NCBI GenBank assembly: GCA_036785325.1
Contig: JAXIVH010000012.1
Span: forward strand, 5,823,799-5,887,798
Source: Urophycis tenuis
Taxonomy: Eukaryota > Chordata > Actinopteri > Gadiformes > Phycidae
Length of the DNA stretch: 64,000 nt
Reading direction: 5' to 3'
Positions 1 through 11,809 of the stretch are shown here, one piece after another (position 1 is the first letter of the stretch; each line of letters opens with the position of its first letter). The translations under genes and the position numbers were made by a program. Under the pieces are notes generated by a model that worked only from the letters and a program-made list of their open reading frames with translations, was not told the DNA's origin and ran no database searches.

Positions 1-724
1 CGCGTCCTATTTGAACGAACTCCTCCCAGGGGATTTGTCGCTTGGGCTCCAAATTTTTGGGGTAGATTCAGAACATGATTCTCACCAAAAGTTGTGCTAT
101 TTGCGACCCTACCTCAAAGGGCGTGGTCATGGCTTTCCTTCAAAGTCGGCCATATTCAATTATGTCGTTTTTATACCCATGTTTGTGAACGAACTCCTCC
201 CATGGAATTTTTCCGTTCTGCTTCAAAATTGGTCAGTGCATTTAAAACGTGGTTCTTAACTAAAGTTGTGCTATTTGCGACCCTACCTCAAAGGGCGTGG
301 TCATGGCTTCCCGTCAAAGTCGGCCATATTCAATTATTTCGTCTTTTATACCCATGTTTGTGAACAAATTCCTCCCAAGCGATTTTTCCGTTCTGCTTCA
401 AAATTGGTCAGTGCATTTGAAACGTGGTTCTTAACTAAAGTTGTGCTATTTATGGCTCTACCTCGAAGGGCGTGGCCAGGGTGTGCAGTCAAAGTCGGCC
501 ATACCGCACAGTGCGTGGACAGCCACAAACGAGAACCTGTCACGCCATCCTTGAGCAAACGACGACCTGTCACGACTTCATCCATGTGAATGACGAACTG
601 TCACGACGCCATCCACATGCCGACGAGTCAATTTTTACGGCGAGGTCCCCCCAAATGTCCTTATTAGGGACCGAGCCTGTGAAACAGGACGAGGTCCCTT
701 TTGAAATTGATTATTATTATTATT
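1..724 (+). repeat. Array unit 0 (partial, cut by window edge)
   Basis: Only the 3' part of a unit is present: the end of a long C repeat, two short D repeats and the E minisatellite (about 525-640). The terminal palindrome is broken: the sequence reads AAATGTCC and then joins TTATTAGGGACC at about 660, so the right half of the palindrome, the AATC/CATC run and the TATC tract are missing. One 32-nt hairpin element follows at 667-698, then a TTA tract leading into the next unit. No gene is visible; short open frames here recur in every unit because the DNA is repeated. Confidence 0.9.
667..698 (+). repeat. Hairpin element (single copy)
   Basis: A 32-nt imperfect inverted repeat with left arm GGGACCGAGCCTGT, loop GAA and right arm ACAGGACGAGGTCCC. 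The outer six and inner five base pairs are perfect, around an unpaired GAG/ACG-type bulge. It is followed by TTTTGAAATTG and a TTA tract. Confidence 0.9.
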
Positions 725-2920
725 TCAGGGATCTTTGACGTTGATTTTAACCCCCTGAACATATACGAAAAGTCAATTTTTTTTGTCAAAGTTGTCAGGC
801 CTGGTGAAAAATTTTATATTCTAGGAATCACGTTCATGTCGCGCACTAGCAAAGCCTCTAGGTGGCGCTGTTTATGCGAAACCTCTGTAACGCCTATAAC
901 TTCCGCAAAATTTGGCGTACATTCAAAAACGTTACATCTACAGATTCGGGCAAACGTGCTGCACCTCGCTGTGTCAACGTGTTGGGAGTCCGCCTGCCTT
1001 CGTTTTCGCGCAAAATCGCAAAAACTAAAAAACAGCGTTTACAGCCTCAATCCATCAGGCTTTCTCCGATATGCACGAAAATTGACATGTAGCATGTCCC
1101 GACTGAAATATGCAAAAACACCATATAAAGTATGTTGAAATTATCTATAGTCAGCGCGTTACAAAACTTTAAAGATTAATCAATTTTCTGTAAAAATAGA
1201 AAGTGGACCATATCTCCACAATGCTATATTCTTTCGACACCAAATTTTGGTCCCTACCTCGGAATATGTCCTCCATGCTAGCTACCAAATTTCTGGTCAT
1301 TGCCACTAGAGGGCGCTCTTTAAAATCAAGAAGTTTATATCTCCATATTGGCAAGTGCTATTAACACAAAACTTGGTAGGCACATACCTCAGGGCTCCCT
1401 GAGGCAGGGGTTAAAAGGACACAAAAATTCTGCCACGGGATGGCGCTCTAAAATCAACATAAATCACTGTGCAAACACCATAATAGTTATGAATATGAAA
1501 TTCACAGGACACGTGTATACCTCTGCCAAAACCTCACTTACCAAAAATCGTGCTTGTCGTGGTAATAGCGCCCCCTATAGGCTTTAAAAACGACAGCCCC
1601 GACACCACGTTTCATCTACATGTATAAAACTCGGTAGGCCCGTTAACCAGGCCCAGACCTACAAAAAAGCCTCTTGGACCCATACCCGTTAACCCACCGG
1701 AAGTCAGATATTTGCCTTCAAAGTTGCGAAATTTTGCGATTTTTGCATCCTATTTGAACGAACTCCTCCCAGGGAATTGGCCCGTTGGCCTCCAAAATTT
1801 TTGGGTAGATTCAGAAGATGGTTCTTACCAAAAGTTGTGCTATTTGGGACTCTACCTCAAAGGGCGTGGCCACGGCGTTCCGTCAAAATCGGCCATAATC
1901 CATTTTTGGGCTTTTTCCAAGACACCGACTTTAACCGATATGTTTGAAACTCGGTGTGGATGTTGCCCTGCCCTAGCCCTACAAAAAAGCCTCTTGGACC
2001 GATACAAAAAAACCCACCGGAAGTCAGATATTTTCATTTTAATTTTTGCCATTTTCGATTTTCGCGTCCTATTTGAACGAACTCCTCCCAGGGGATTTGT
2101 CGCTTGAGCTCCAAATTTTTGGGGTAGATTCAGAACATGATTCTCACCAAAAGTTGTGCTATTTGCGACCCTACCTCAAAGGGCGTGGTCATGGCTTTCC
2201 TTCAAAGTCGGCCATATTCAATTACGTCGTTTTTATACCCATGTTTGTGAACGAACTCCTTCCATGGGATTTTTCTGTTCTGCTTCAAAATTGGCCAGTG
2301 CATTTGAAACGTGGTTCTTAACTAAAGTTGTGCTATTTGCGACCCTACCTCAAAGGGCGTGGTCATGGCTTCCCGTCAAAGTCGGCCATATTCAATTATT
2401 TCGTCTTTTATACCCATGTTTGTGAACAAATTCCTCCCAAGGGATTTTTCCGTTCTGCTTCAAAATTGGCCAGTGCATTTGAAACGTGGTTCTTAACTAA
2501 AGTTGTGCTATTTACGGCTCTACCTCGAAGGGCGTGGCCAGGGTGTGCCGTCAAAGTCGGCCATACCGCACAGTGCGTGGACAGCCACAAACGAGAACCT
2601 GTCACGCCATCCTTGAGCAAACGACGACCTGTCACGACTTCATCCATGTGAACGACGAACTGTCACGACGCCATCCACGTGCCGACGAGTCAATTTTTAC
2701 GGCGAGGTCCCCCCAAATGTCCCGCGGGACATTAAACAAATTTAGATATATCAATCAATCAATCAATCCATCTATCTATCTTTATTATTATTATTATTAG
2801 GGACCGAGCCTGTGAAACAGGACGAGGTCCCTTTTGAAATTGGTCCGTTTATTAGGGACCGAGCCTGTGAAACAGGACGAGGTCCCTTTTGTTTTTGGTT
2901 CGTTTATTATTATTATTATT
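725..2920 (+). repeat. Array unit 1, type I
   Basis: The unit is complete from TCAGGGATCTTTGACG to the palindrome at 2716-2733. Block A/B is type I, with a CTCF-like core CCACTAGAGGGCGC at 1303-1316 and the inverted repeat CCTCAGGGCTCCCTGAGG at 1387-1404. Two long C repeats and two short D repeats follow, then E with three minisatellite copies. The microsatellite is almost absent: only a few AATC, CATC and TATC units at 2752-2782. Two hairpin elements (2800-2831 and 2855-2886) precede the next unit. From about 2040 to 2750 it aligns with 17042-17752 at a constant offset of 15,002. Confidence 0.92.
2800..2886 (+). repeat. Two tandem hairpin elements, 55-bp period
   Basis: Copies lie at 2800-2831 and 2855-2886, separated by TTTTGAAATTGGTCCGTTTA and TTA. 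The second is followed by the alternative tail TTTTGTTTTTGG. Confidence 0.9.
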
Positions 2921-5034
2921 TCTAGGAACTTTGAAGTTGATTTGCGCTATCTAACCCTATATGAAAACTCAATTTTTTTTGGCAAAGTTGTCAGGCCTGG
3001 TGAAAATAGATATATGATATGTGTCATGTTGATGTCGCACACTAGCAAAACCCCTAGGTGGCGCTGTTTATGAGCAAAATCCGTAACGCTAATAACTCCC
3101 GCATAGATTGTCGTACATTCAAAAACTTTATATCGACACATGCGGGCCGTCATGCTGCACCTCCTGATGTAGGCCACGCCCACTTCCGCCTGACTTTTTT
3201 TTTTGCAACAGCAGAAAAATGCCAAAAAAGTGCTGCAACGAGCTCAAAACATAGGGCTTTCTCCGATTCGCACGAAACTCGACATTTACAATCCCCAGAC
3301 TGAATGATGAAAAAATGTCATTTGAAGTATGTTGAAATTCTCTATACTAAGCGCGTAATAAATTTTTTTAGATGTGTCAATTTTACGTAAAAAAAGGAAG
3401 TGGACCAAATCTCCACAATGCTATGTCCGTTCAACACCAAACTTTAGTCCCTACTTCGGTATATGTCCCTCATGTATCCTACAAAATTTCTGCTCATTGC
3501 CACTATGTGGCGCTCTTTAAAATCAACAAGTTTATAACTCCACATTGGCAAGGGCGATTAACACAAAACTTGGTAGGCACATACCTCAGGGCTCCCTGAG
3601 GCAGGGGTTAAAAGGAGACAAAAATTCTGCCACGGGATGGCGCTCTAAAATCAGCATAAATCACTGTGCAAACACCATAATAGTTATGAATATGAAATTC
3701 ACAGGACACGTGTATACCTCTGCCAAAACCTGACATACCAAAAATCGTGCTTGTAGTGGTAATAGCGCCCCCTACAGGCTTTAAAAACGACAGCCCCGAC
3801 ACCACGTTTCACTTACATGTATGAAACTCGGTACGCCCATTAACCAGGCCCAGACCTACAAAAAAGCCTCTTGGACCCATACCCGTTAACCCACCGGAAG
3901 TCAGATATTTGCCTTCAAAGTTGCGAATTTTTGCGATTTTCGCATCCTATTTGAACGAACTCCTCCCAGGGGATTAGCCCGTTGGGCTCCAAATTTTTTG
4001 GGTAGATTCAGAATATGGTTCTTACCAAAAGTTGTGCTATTTGCGACTCTACCTCAAAGGGCGTGGCCACGGCGTTCCGTCAAAATCGGCCATAATCCAT
4101 TTTTTGGCTTTTTCCAAGACACCGACTTTAACCGATATGTTTGAAACTCGGTATGGATGTTAACCTGGCCTAGCCCTACAAAAAAGCCTCTTGGACCCAT
4201 GCCATAAAACCCACCGAAAGTCAGATATTTTCGTTTCAATTTTTGCCATTTTCGATTTTCGCGTCCTATTTGAACGAACTCCTCCCAGGGGATTTGTCGC
4301 TTGGGCTCCAAATTTTTGGGGTAGATTCAGAACATGATTCTCACCAAAAGTTGTGCTATTTGCGACCCTACCTCAAAGGGCGTGGTCATGGCTTTCCTTC
4401 AAAGTCGGCCATATTCAATTATGTCGTTTTTATACCCATGTTTGTGAACGAACTCCTCCCATGGGATTTTTCCGTTCTGCTTCAAAATTGGCCAGTGCAT
4501 TTAAAACGTGGTTCTTAACTAAAGTTGTGCTATTTGCGACCCTACCTCAAAGGGCGTGGTCATGGCTTCCCGTCAAAGTCGGCCATATTCAATTATTTCG
4601 TCTTTTATACCCATGTTTGTGAACAAATTCCTCCCAAGCGATTTTTCCGTTCTGCTTCAAAATTGGTCAGTGCATTTGAAACGTGGTTCTTAACTAAAGT
4701 TGTGCTATTTATGGCTCTACCTCGAAGGGCGTGGCCAGGGTGTGCAGTCAAAGTCGGCCATACCGCACAGTGCGTGGACAGCCACAAACGAGAACCTGTC
4801 ACCATCCTTGAGCAAACGACGACCTGTCACGACTTCATCCATGTGAACGACAAACTGTCACGACGCCATCCACGTGCCGACGAGTCAATTTTTACGGCGA
4901 GGTCCCCCCAAATGTCCCGCGGGACATTAACCCAATTTAGATATATCAATCAATCAATCAATCTATCTATTTAGGGACCGAGCCTGTGAAACAGGACCGA
5001 GGTCCCTATTGTATTTGATGCGTTTTTTCTTATT
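2921..5034 (+). repeat. Array unit 2, type III block A
   Basis: This unit begins TCTAGGAACTTTGAAG and has the type III head (GCGCTATCTAACCCTATATG, then AAAATAGATATATGATATG). Its CTCF-like site at 3500-3513 reads CCACTATGTGGCGC, with one departure from the core (T at the seventh base). From the following sequence onward it is like type I. In block E a GC is missing at about 4801 (CACCATCC instead of CACGCCATCC). TATC is reduced to two or three copies near 4962. The hairpin at 4974-5006 is 33 nt because of one extra C in the right arm. The segment 4243-4950 aligns with 45415-46120 at offset 41,172. Confidence 0.92.
4974..5006 (+). repeat. Hairpin element, one-base insertion
   Basis: The right arm reads ACAGGACCGAGGTCCC. 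The extra C makes the internal loop closer to symmetric. Confidence 0.88.
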
Positions 5035-6529
5035 TCAGGGATCTTTGACGTTGATTTTAACCCCCTGAACATATACGAAAACTCAATTTTTTTTGGCAAA
5101 CTTATCAGACCTGGTGAAAAATTATATATTCTATGCGACTCGTTAATGTCTCACCTATAGGTGGCGCTATTTAAAAAAAAAACCCGTAATGCTAATAACT
5201 CCTGCATACTTTGTCGCACACTCAAAATGTTTATATCCACACATGCGGGCAATCATGCTGCACCTCCTGATGTAGGCCACGCCCATTTCCGCCATGACTT
5301 TTTTTTGGCTACAACGCAAAAACGCAAAAAAGTGCGTCCTAGACATCTATTGCATGTGGCTTTCACCGATTTGCACGAAACTCCACAAGTAGCATCTACA
5401 TTCTGTATCATGAAAAAAAGTAATTGGAAGTTTATTGAAATTCCCGAAGATAAGCGTGTTATAGTGCTTTATATATTTTTTTAGATGTCTACATTTTACG
5501 TAAAAAAAGTAAGTGGACCATTTCTCCACATTGCTATGTCCGTTCGACACCAAACTTGGAGCCCTACTTCTTTGTACCTCCTTTATGCATCTGACAAAAT
5601 TTGTGGTCATTTCCACCAGGTGGCGCTCATTAAAATCAAGAAGTTTATATCTCAACATTGGCAATGGATATTTGAATGAAACTTGGTAGACTGCTAGCGC
5701 ATGGCGCCCTGAGGATTGGTTCAAAAGGGGAAAAAAATTCTACCAGTGGATGGCGCTCTAAAAGCAGCGTAAATCACTGTGCAAACACCGTAATAGTTAT
5801 GAATATGAAATTCACTGGACACGTGTATAGTGCTGCCCAAAGCTCACATACCAAAAATCGTGCTTGTCGTGCTAGTAGCGCCCCCTACAGGCTTTAAAAA
5901 CAACAGCCCCGACACCACGTTTCACCTACATATATGAAACTCGGTAGGTACGTTACACAGGTCCAGACCTACAAAAAAGCCTCTTGGACCCATACCCCTT
6001 AAACCACCGGAAGTCAGATATTTGCATTTAAAATTTGCAATTTTCGCGTTGTATTTGAACGAACTCCTCCCAGGGGATTTGTCGCTTGGGCTCCAAATTT
6101 TTTGAGTAGATTCAGAACATGGTTCTAACCAAAAGTTGTGCTATTTGGGACTCTACCTCAAAGGGCGTGGCCACGGCGTACCGTCAAAGTCGGCCATAAT
6201 CAATTTTTTCGTTTTTTCCACGACACCGACTTTCACCGATATGTATAAAACTCGGTGGGCATGTTAAACAGGCCTAGCCCTACAAAAAAGCCTCTTGGAC
6301 CCATACCAAAAAACCCACCGGAAGTCAGATATTTCCGTTTTAATTTTTGCCATTTTCGATTTTCGCCTCCTATTTGAACGAACTCCTCCCAGGGGATTTG
6401 TCGCTTGGGCTCCAAATTTTTGGGGTAGATTCAGAACATGATTCTCACCAAAAGTTGTGCTATTTGCGACCCTACCTCAAAGGGCGTGGTCATGGCGTGC
6501 CGTCAAAGTCGGGCCATATTCAATTTTGG

Positions 6530-6571
6530 TTAGGGTTAGGGTTAGGGTTAGGGTTAGGGTTAGGGTTAGGG
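6530..6571 (+). repeat. Interstitial (TTAGGG)7
   Basis: Seven perfect vertebrate telomere-type hexamers lie at the point where the sequence leaves a C/D-type repeat (GGCCATATTCAATTTTGG) and re-enters block B (TTTTACATCACTGTGC). The repeat marks a rearrangement junction. Confidence 0.97.
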
Positions 6572-7029
6572 TTTTACATCACTGTGCAAACACCGTAATA
6601 GGTATGAACATGAAATTCACAGGACACATGTATACCTCTGCCATAACCTCACATACCAAAAATCGTGCTTGTCGTCGTAGTAGCGCCCCCTACAGGCTTT
6701 AAAAACGACAGCCCCGACACCACGTTTCACTGACATGTATGAAACTCGGTGTGGAGGTTAACCCGGTCCAGACCTACAAAAAAGCCTCTTGGACCATGAC
6801 CCCTCAACTCACCGGAAGTCAGATATTTGCCTTCAAAGTTGCGAAATTCTGCGATTTTAGCATCCTATTTGAACGAACTCCTCCCAAGGCAATTATCCGT
6901 TCTGCTAGAAAATTGGTCAGTACAGCTATAACGTGGTTGTTAACCAAAGTTGTGCTATTTGCGACTCTACGTCGAAGGGCGTGGCCAGGGCGTGCCGTCA
7001 AATTCGGCCATACCGCACAGTGCGTTGAC

Positions 7030-7330
7030 AGCCACAAACGACAACCTGTCACGACGCCATCCAAGTGCAAACGGCAACCTGTCACGACACCTTCCACGTG
7101 AACGACGACCTATCACGACACTGTCCACGTGAACGACGACCTGTCACAACTCCATACATGTGCAAACGCCAACCTGTCAGGACACCATCTACGTGAACGA
7201 CAACCTTTCACGACACCATCCAAGTGCAAACGCCGACCTGTCAGGACACCATCCACGTGAACACAACCTGTCACGACACCATCCAAGTGCAAACGCCAAC
7301 CTGTCAGGACGCCATCCACGTGCCGACGAG
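7030..7330 (+). repeat. Expanded E minisatellite (about 10 x 31 bp)
   Basis: Tandem copies have the form AACGACGACCTGTCACGACACCATCCACGTG. They alternate between ends in CACGTG and CAAGTGC, giving a higher-order period of about 62 bp. Ordinary units have three copies. The stop-free frames on both strands here are a by-product of the repeat. Confidence 0.92.
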
Positions 7331-9437
7331 TTGCTTTACGGCGAGGTCCCGCCCAATGTCCCGCGGGGCATTAACCCTAGTTTGTTATTATTATTATTTC
7401 GGGGATCTTTGAAGTTGATTTTCACTGTCTGAACATATATGAAAACTCAATTTTTTTTGGCAATGTTATCAGACCTGGTGAAAAATTATATAATCTATGC
7501 GACACGTTAATGTCTCACCTATAGATGGCGCTATAAAAAAAAAACACCGTAATGCTAATAACTCCTGCATACTTTGTCGCACACTCAAAATGTTTATATC
7601 CACACATGCGGGCAATCATGCTGCACCTCCTGATGTAGGCCACGCCCATTTCCGCCATGACTTTTTTTTGGCTACAACGCAAAAACCAAAAAATTGTGTC
7701 CTAGACATCTATTGCATGTGGCTTTCACCGATTTGCACGAAACTCCACAAGTAGCATCTACATTCTGTGTCATTAAAAAAAGTAATCAGAAGTTTATTAA
7801 AATTCCCGGAGATAAGCGTGTTATAGTGCTTTATATATTTTTTAAAATGTCTAAATTTTACGTAAAAAAAGTAAGTGGACCATTTCTCCACATTGCTATG
7901 TCCGTTCGACACCAAACTTGGAGCCCTACTTCTGTGTACCTCCTTGATGCATCCCACAAAATTTGAGGTCATTGCCACCAGGTGGCGCTCTTTAAAATCA
8001 AGAAGTTTATACCTCCATATTGGCAAGTGCTATTAACACAAAACTTGGTAGGAACATACCTCAGGGCTCCTTGAGGCAGGGGTTAAAAGGACACAAAAAT
8101 TCTGCCACGGGATGGCGCTCTAAAATCAGCATAAATCACTGTGCAAACACCATAATAGCTATGAATATGAAATTCACTGGACACGTGTATACCTCTGCCA
8201 AAACCTCACATACCAAAAATCGTGCTTGTCGTGGTAATAGCGCCCCCTATAGGCTTTTAAAACGACAGCCCCGACACCACGTTTGACTTACATGTATGAA
8301 ACTCAGTAGGCCCATTAAGCAGGCCCAGACCTACAAAAAAGCCTCTTGGACCCATACCCGATAACCCACCGGAAGTCAGATATTTGCCTTCAAAGTTGCG
8401 AAATTTTGCGATTTTTGCATCCTATTTGAACGAACTCCTCCCAGGGGATTAGCCGGTTGGGCTTCAAAATTTTTTTGTAGGTTCAGAATGTGGGACTTGA
8501 CAAAAGTTGTGCTATTTGGGACTCTACCTCAAAGGGCGTGGCCACGGCGTTCCGTCAAAATCGGCCATAATCCATTTTTTGCCTTTTTCCAAGACACCGA
8601 CTTTAACCGATATGTTTGAAACTCGGTATGGATGTTACCCTGCCCTAGCCCTACAAAAAAGCCTCTTGGACCGATACAAAAAAACCCACCGGAAGTCAGA
8701 TATTTCCATTTGAATTTTTGCCATTTTCGATTTTCGCGTCCTATTTGAACGAACTCCTCCCAGGGGATTTGTCGCTTGGGCTCCAAATTTTTGGGGTAGA
8801 TTCAGAACATGATTCTCACAAAAAGTTGTGCTATTTGCGACCCTACCTCAAAGGGCGTGGTCATGGCTTTCCTTCAAAGTCGGCCATATTCAATTATGTC
8901 GTTTTTATACCCATGTTTGTGAACGAACTCCTCCCATGGGATTTTTCCGTTCTGCTTCAAAATTGGCCAGTGCATTTAAAACGTGGTTCTTAACTAAAGT
9001 TGTGCTATTTGCGACCCTACCTCAAAGGGCGTGGTCATGGCTTCCCGTCAAACTCGGCCATATTCAATTATTTCGTCTTTTATACCCATGTTTGTGAACA
9101 AATTCCTCCCAAGGGATTTTTCCGTTCTGCTTCAAAATTGGTCAGTGCATTTGTAACGTGGTTCTTAACTAAAGTTGTGCTATTTACGGCTCTACCTCGA
9201 AGGGCGTGGCCAGGGTGTGCCGTCAAAGTCGTCCATACCGCACAGTGCGTGGACAGCCACAAACGAGAACCTGTCACGCCATCCTTGAGCAAACGACGAC
9301 CTGTCACGACTTCATCCATGTGAACGACGAACTGTCACGACGCCATCCACGTGCCGACGAGTCAATTTTTACGGCGAGGTCCCCCCAAATGTCCCGCGGG
9401 ACATTAACCCAATTTAGATATATCAATCAATCCATCC

Positions 9438-10223
<786 letters not shown>

Positions 10224-10227
10224 ATTA

Positions 10228-10259
10228 GGGACCGAGCCTGTGAAACAGGACGAGGTCCC
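10228..10259 (+). repeat. Hairpin element (single copy)
   Basis: It follows the TATC tract directly via TTTATTA. Its tail is of the TTTTGTTTTTG type. Confidence 0.9.
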
Positions 10260-10291
10260 TTTTGTTTTTGATTCGTTTATTATTATTATTA

Positions 10292-10312
10292 TTATTCTTT
10301 TTCTTCTTTCAG
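10292..10312 (+). other. Splice-acceptor-like pyrimidine tract and CAG
   Basis: TTCTTTTTCTTCTTTCAG followed by GGATC resembles a strong vertebrate 3' splice site. Equivalent tracts precede the units at 49817 and 57155; other units have TTATTATTATTTCAG, which is weaker. No exon is evident downstream. Confidence 0.4.
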
Positions 10313-10886
10313 GGATCTTTGCGGTTTATTTGCACTACCTGAACATATATGAAAACTCAATTTTTTTTGGCAAAGTTGTCAGGCCTGGTGAAAAATTGTA
10401 TATTCTAGGCATCACGTTCATGTCGCACACTAGGAAAGCCTCTAGGTGGCGCTGTTTATGAGCAATGTCTGTAACGCCTATAACTTCCGCAAAATTTGGC
10501 GCACATTCAAAAACGTTACATCTACGGATGCGGGCAATCGTGCTGCACCTCGCTGTGTCAACGTGTTGTATTTTCGCCTGCCTTCGTTTTCGCGCAAAAT
10601 CGCAAAAACTAAAAAACAGCATTTACAGCCTCAATCCATCAGGCTTTCTCCGATATGCACGAAACTTGACATGTAGCATGTGCCGACTGAAATATAGAAA
10701 AAGTCCATATAAAGTATGTTGAAATTCTCTATAGTCAGCGCGTTATAAAAATTTTAAAATTTGTCAATTTTCTGTAAAAACAGGAAGTGGACCATATCTC
10801 AACAATGCTATATTCTTTCGACACCAAATTTTGGTCCCTACCTTGGAATATGTCCTCCATGCTAGCTACCAAATTTCGAGTCATTG

Positions 10887-10900
10887 CCACTAGAGGGCGC
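10887..10900 (+). promoter_or_regulatory. CTCF-like core site, type I form (18 perfect copies)
   Basis: CCACTAGAGGGCGC in the context ATTGCCACTAGAGGGCGCTC satisfies the degenerate vertebrate CTCF core CCASYAGRKGGCRS at all 14 positions. The same sequence starts at 1303, 10887, 13627, 16313, 20882, 29884, 32859, 37845, 39993, 42354, 44672, 48011, 50395, 53157, 55531, 57733, 59608 and 61712. A one-mismatch form (CCGCTAG) starts at 63811. All are on the + strand, about 580 bp from the unit start. Binding is inferred from the motif only. Confidence 0.65.
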
Positions 10901-10966
10901 TCTTTAAAATCAAGAAGTTTATACCTCCATATTGGCAAGTGCTATTAACACAAAACTTGGTAGGCA

Positions 10967-10997
10967 CATACCTCAGGGCTCCCTGAGGCAGGGGTTA
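10967..10997 (+). other. CCTCAGGG / CCCTGAGG inverted repeat
   Basis: CCTCAGGGCTCCCTGAGG has 8-bp perfect arms with a 2-nt loop in most type I units, for example 1387-1404. It is weakened in some copies: units 4, 7, 14, 20 and 24 have one or more arm changes without compensation. Type II units lack it. Confidence 0.7.
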
Positions 10998-11151
10998 AAA
11001 GGACACAAAAATTCTGCCACGGGATGGCGCTCTAAAATCAGCATAAATCACTGTGCAAACACCATAATAGTTATGAATATGAAATTCACAGGACACGTGT
11101 ATACCTCTGCCAAAACCTCACATACCAAAAATCGTGCTTGTCGTGGTAATA

Positions 11152-11165
11152 GCGCCCCCTATAGG
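11152..11165 (-). promoter_or_regulatory. Weak inverted CTCF-like site at end of block B
   Basis: GCGCCCCCTATAGG reads CCTATAGGGGGCGC on the minus strand, with two departures from the core (third and fourth bases). In units with CTACAGG instead of CTATAGG, for example near 5880, 18900 and 25920, only the third base departs. Its orientation is opposite to the strong site about 265-300 bp upstream. Confidence 0.35.
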
Positions 11166-11173
11166 CTTTAAAA

Positions 11174-11809
11174 ACGACAGCCCCGACACCACGTTTCACT
11201 TACATGTATGAAACTCAGTAGGCCCATTAAGCAGGCCCAGACCTACAAAAAAGCCTCTTGGACCCATACCCGTTAACCCACCGGAAGTCAGATATTTGCC
11301 TTCAAAGTTGCGAAATTTTGCGATTTTTGCATCCTATTTGAACGAACTCCTCCCAGAGGATTAGCCCGTTGGGCTTCAAAATTTTTGTGTAGGTTCAGAA
11401 CGTGGGACTTGACAAAAGTTGTGCTATTTGGGACTCTACCTCAAAGGGCGTGGCCACGGCGTTCCGTCAAAATCGGCCATAATCCATTTTTTGGCTTTTT
11501 CCAAGACACCGACTTTAACCGATATGTTTGAAACTCGGTATGGATGTTCCCCTGCCCTAGCCCTACAAAAAAGCCTCTTGGACCGATACAAAAAAACCCA
11601 CCGGAAGTCAGATATTTCCATTTGAATTTTTGCCATTTTCGATTTTCGCGTCCTATTTGAACGAACTCCTCCCAGGGGATTTGTCGCTTGGGCTCCAAAT
11701 TTTTGGGGTAGATTCAGAACATGACTCTCACCAAAAGTTGTGCTATTTGCGACCCTACCTCAAAGGGCGTGGTCATGGCTTTCCTTCAAAGTCGGCCATA
11801 TTCAATTAT
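11174..11809 (+). repeat. Block C: two long (~320 bp) internal repeats (reference unit)
   Basis: Each copy runs in order through GACACC, GAAACTC(G/A)GTA, ACCTACAAAAAAGCCTCTTG, CCACCGGAAGTCAGATATTT, CCTATTTGAACGAACTCCTC, AAAAGTTGTGCTATTTG, CTACCTCAAAGGGCGTGG and AATCGGCCAT. C1 is about 11174-11496 and C2 about 11497-11809. The same pair is found in every full unit. Confidence 0.9.

Larger units (their letters stand above)
5035..7398 (+). repeat. Array unit 3, type II with TTAGGG and duplicated B/C
   Basis: Block A is type II (CACCTATAGGTGGCGCTATT followed by an A-rich run, then a CTCF-like core CCACCAGGTGGCGC at 5613-5626). After the first C repeats, the sequence at 6527 leaves the usual path into seven TTAGGG repeats. 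It then re-enters the unit at the B region (ATCACTGTGCAAACACCG, about 6575), so B and C occur twice. Only one short D copy follows, then an expanded E minisatellite (about 7030-7330). The 3' end is special: AATGTCCCGCGGGGCATT, ACCCTAG, then TTTG and TTA repeats, with no TATC tract and no hairpin element. It is the sister of the unit at 32280 (offset 27,246 over about 6.3-7.13 kb). Confidence 0.9.

Noticed and set aside
667..698. Rho-independent terminator
   Set aside because: The hairpin is followed by TTTTG, but the arms are imperfect, it recurs in tandem between TTA tracts, and the setting is eukaryotic.
6819..7319. Minus-strand frames with repeated LDGVVTGCRLH-like residues
   Set aside because: These are translations of the 31-bp E minisatellite; the frame exists on both strands of the repeat.
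7030..7330. CRISPR array
   Set aside because: The repeats are degenerate, contiguous and without unique spacers, and the sequence is clearly eukaryotic.
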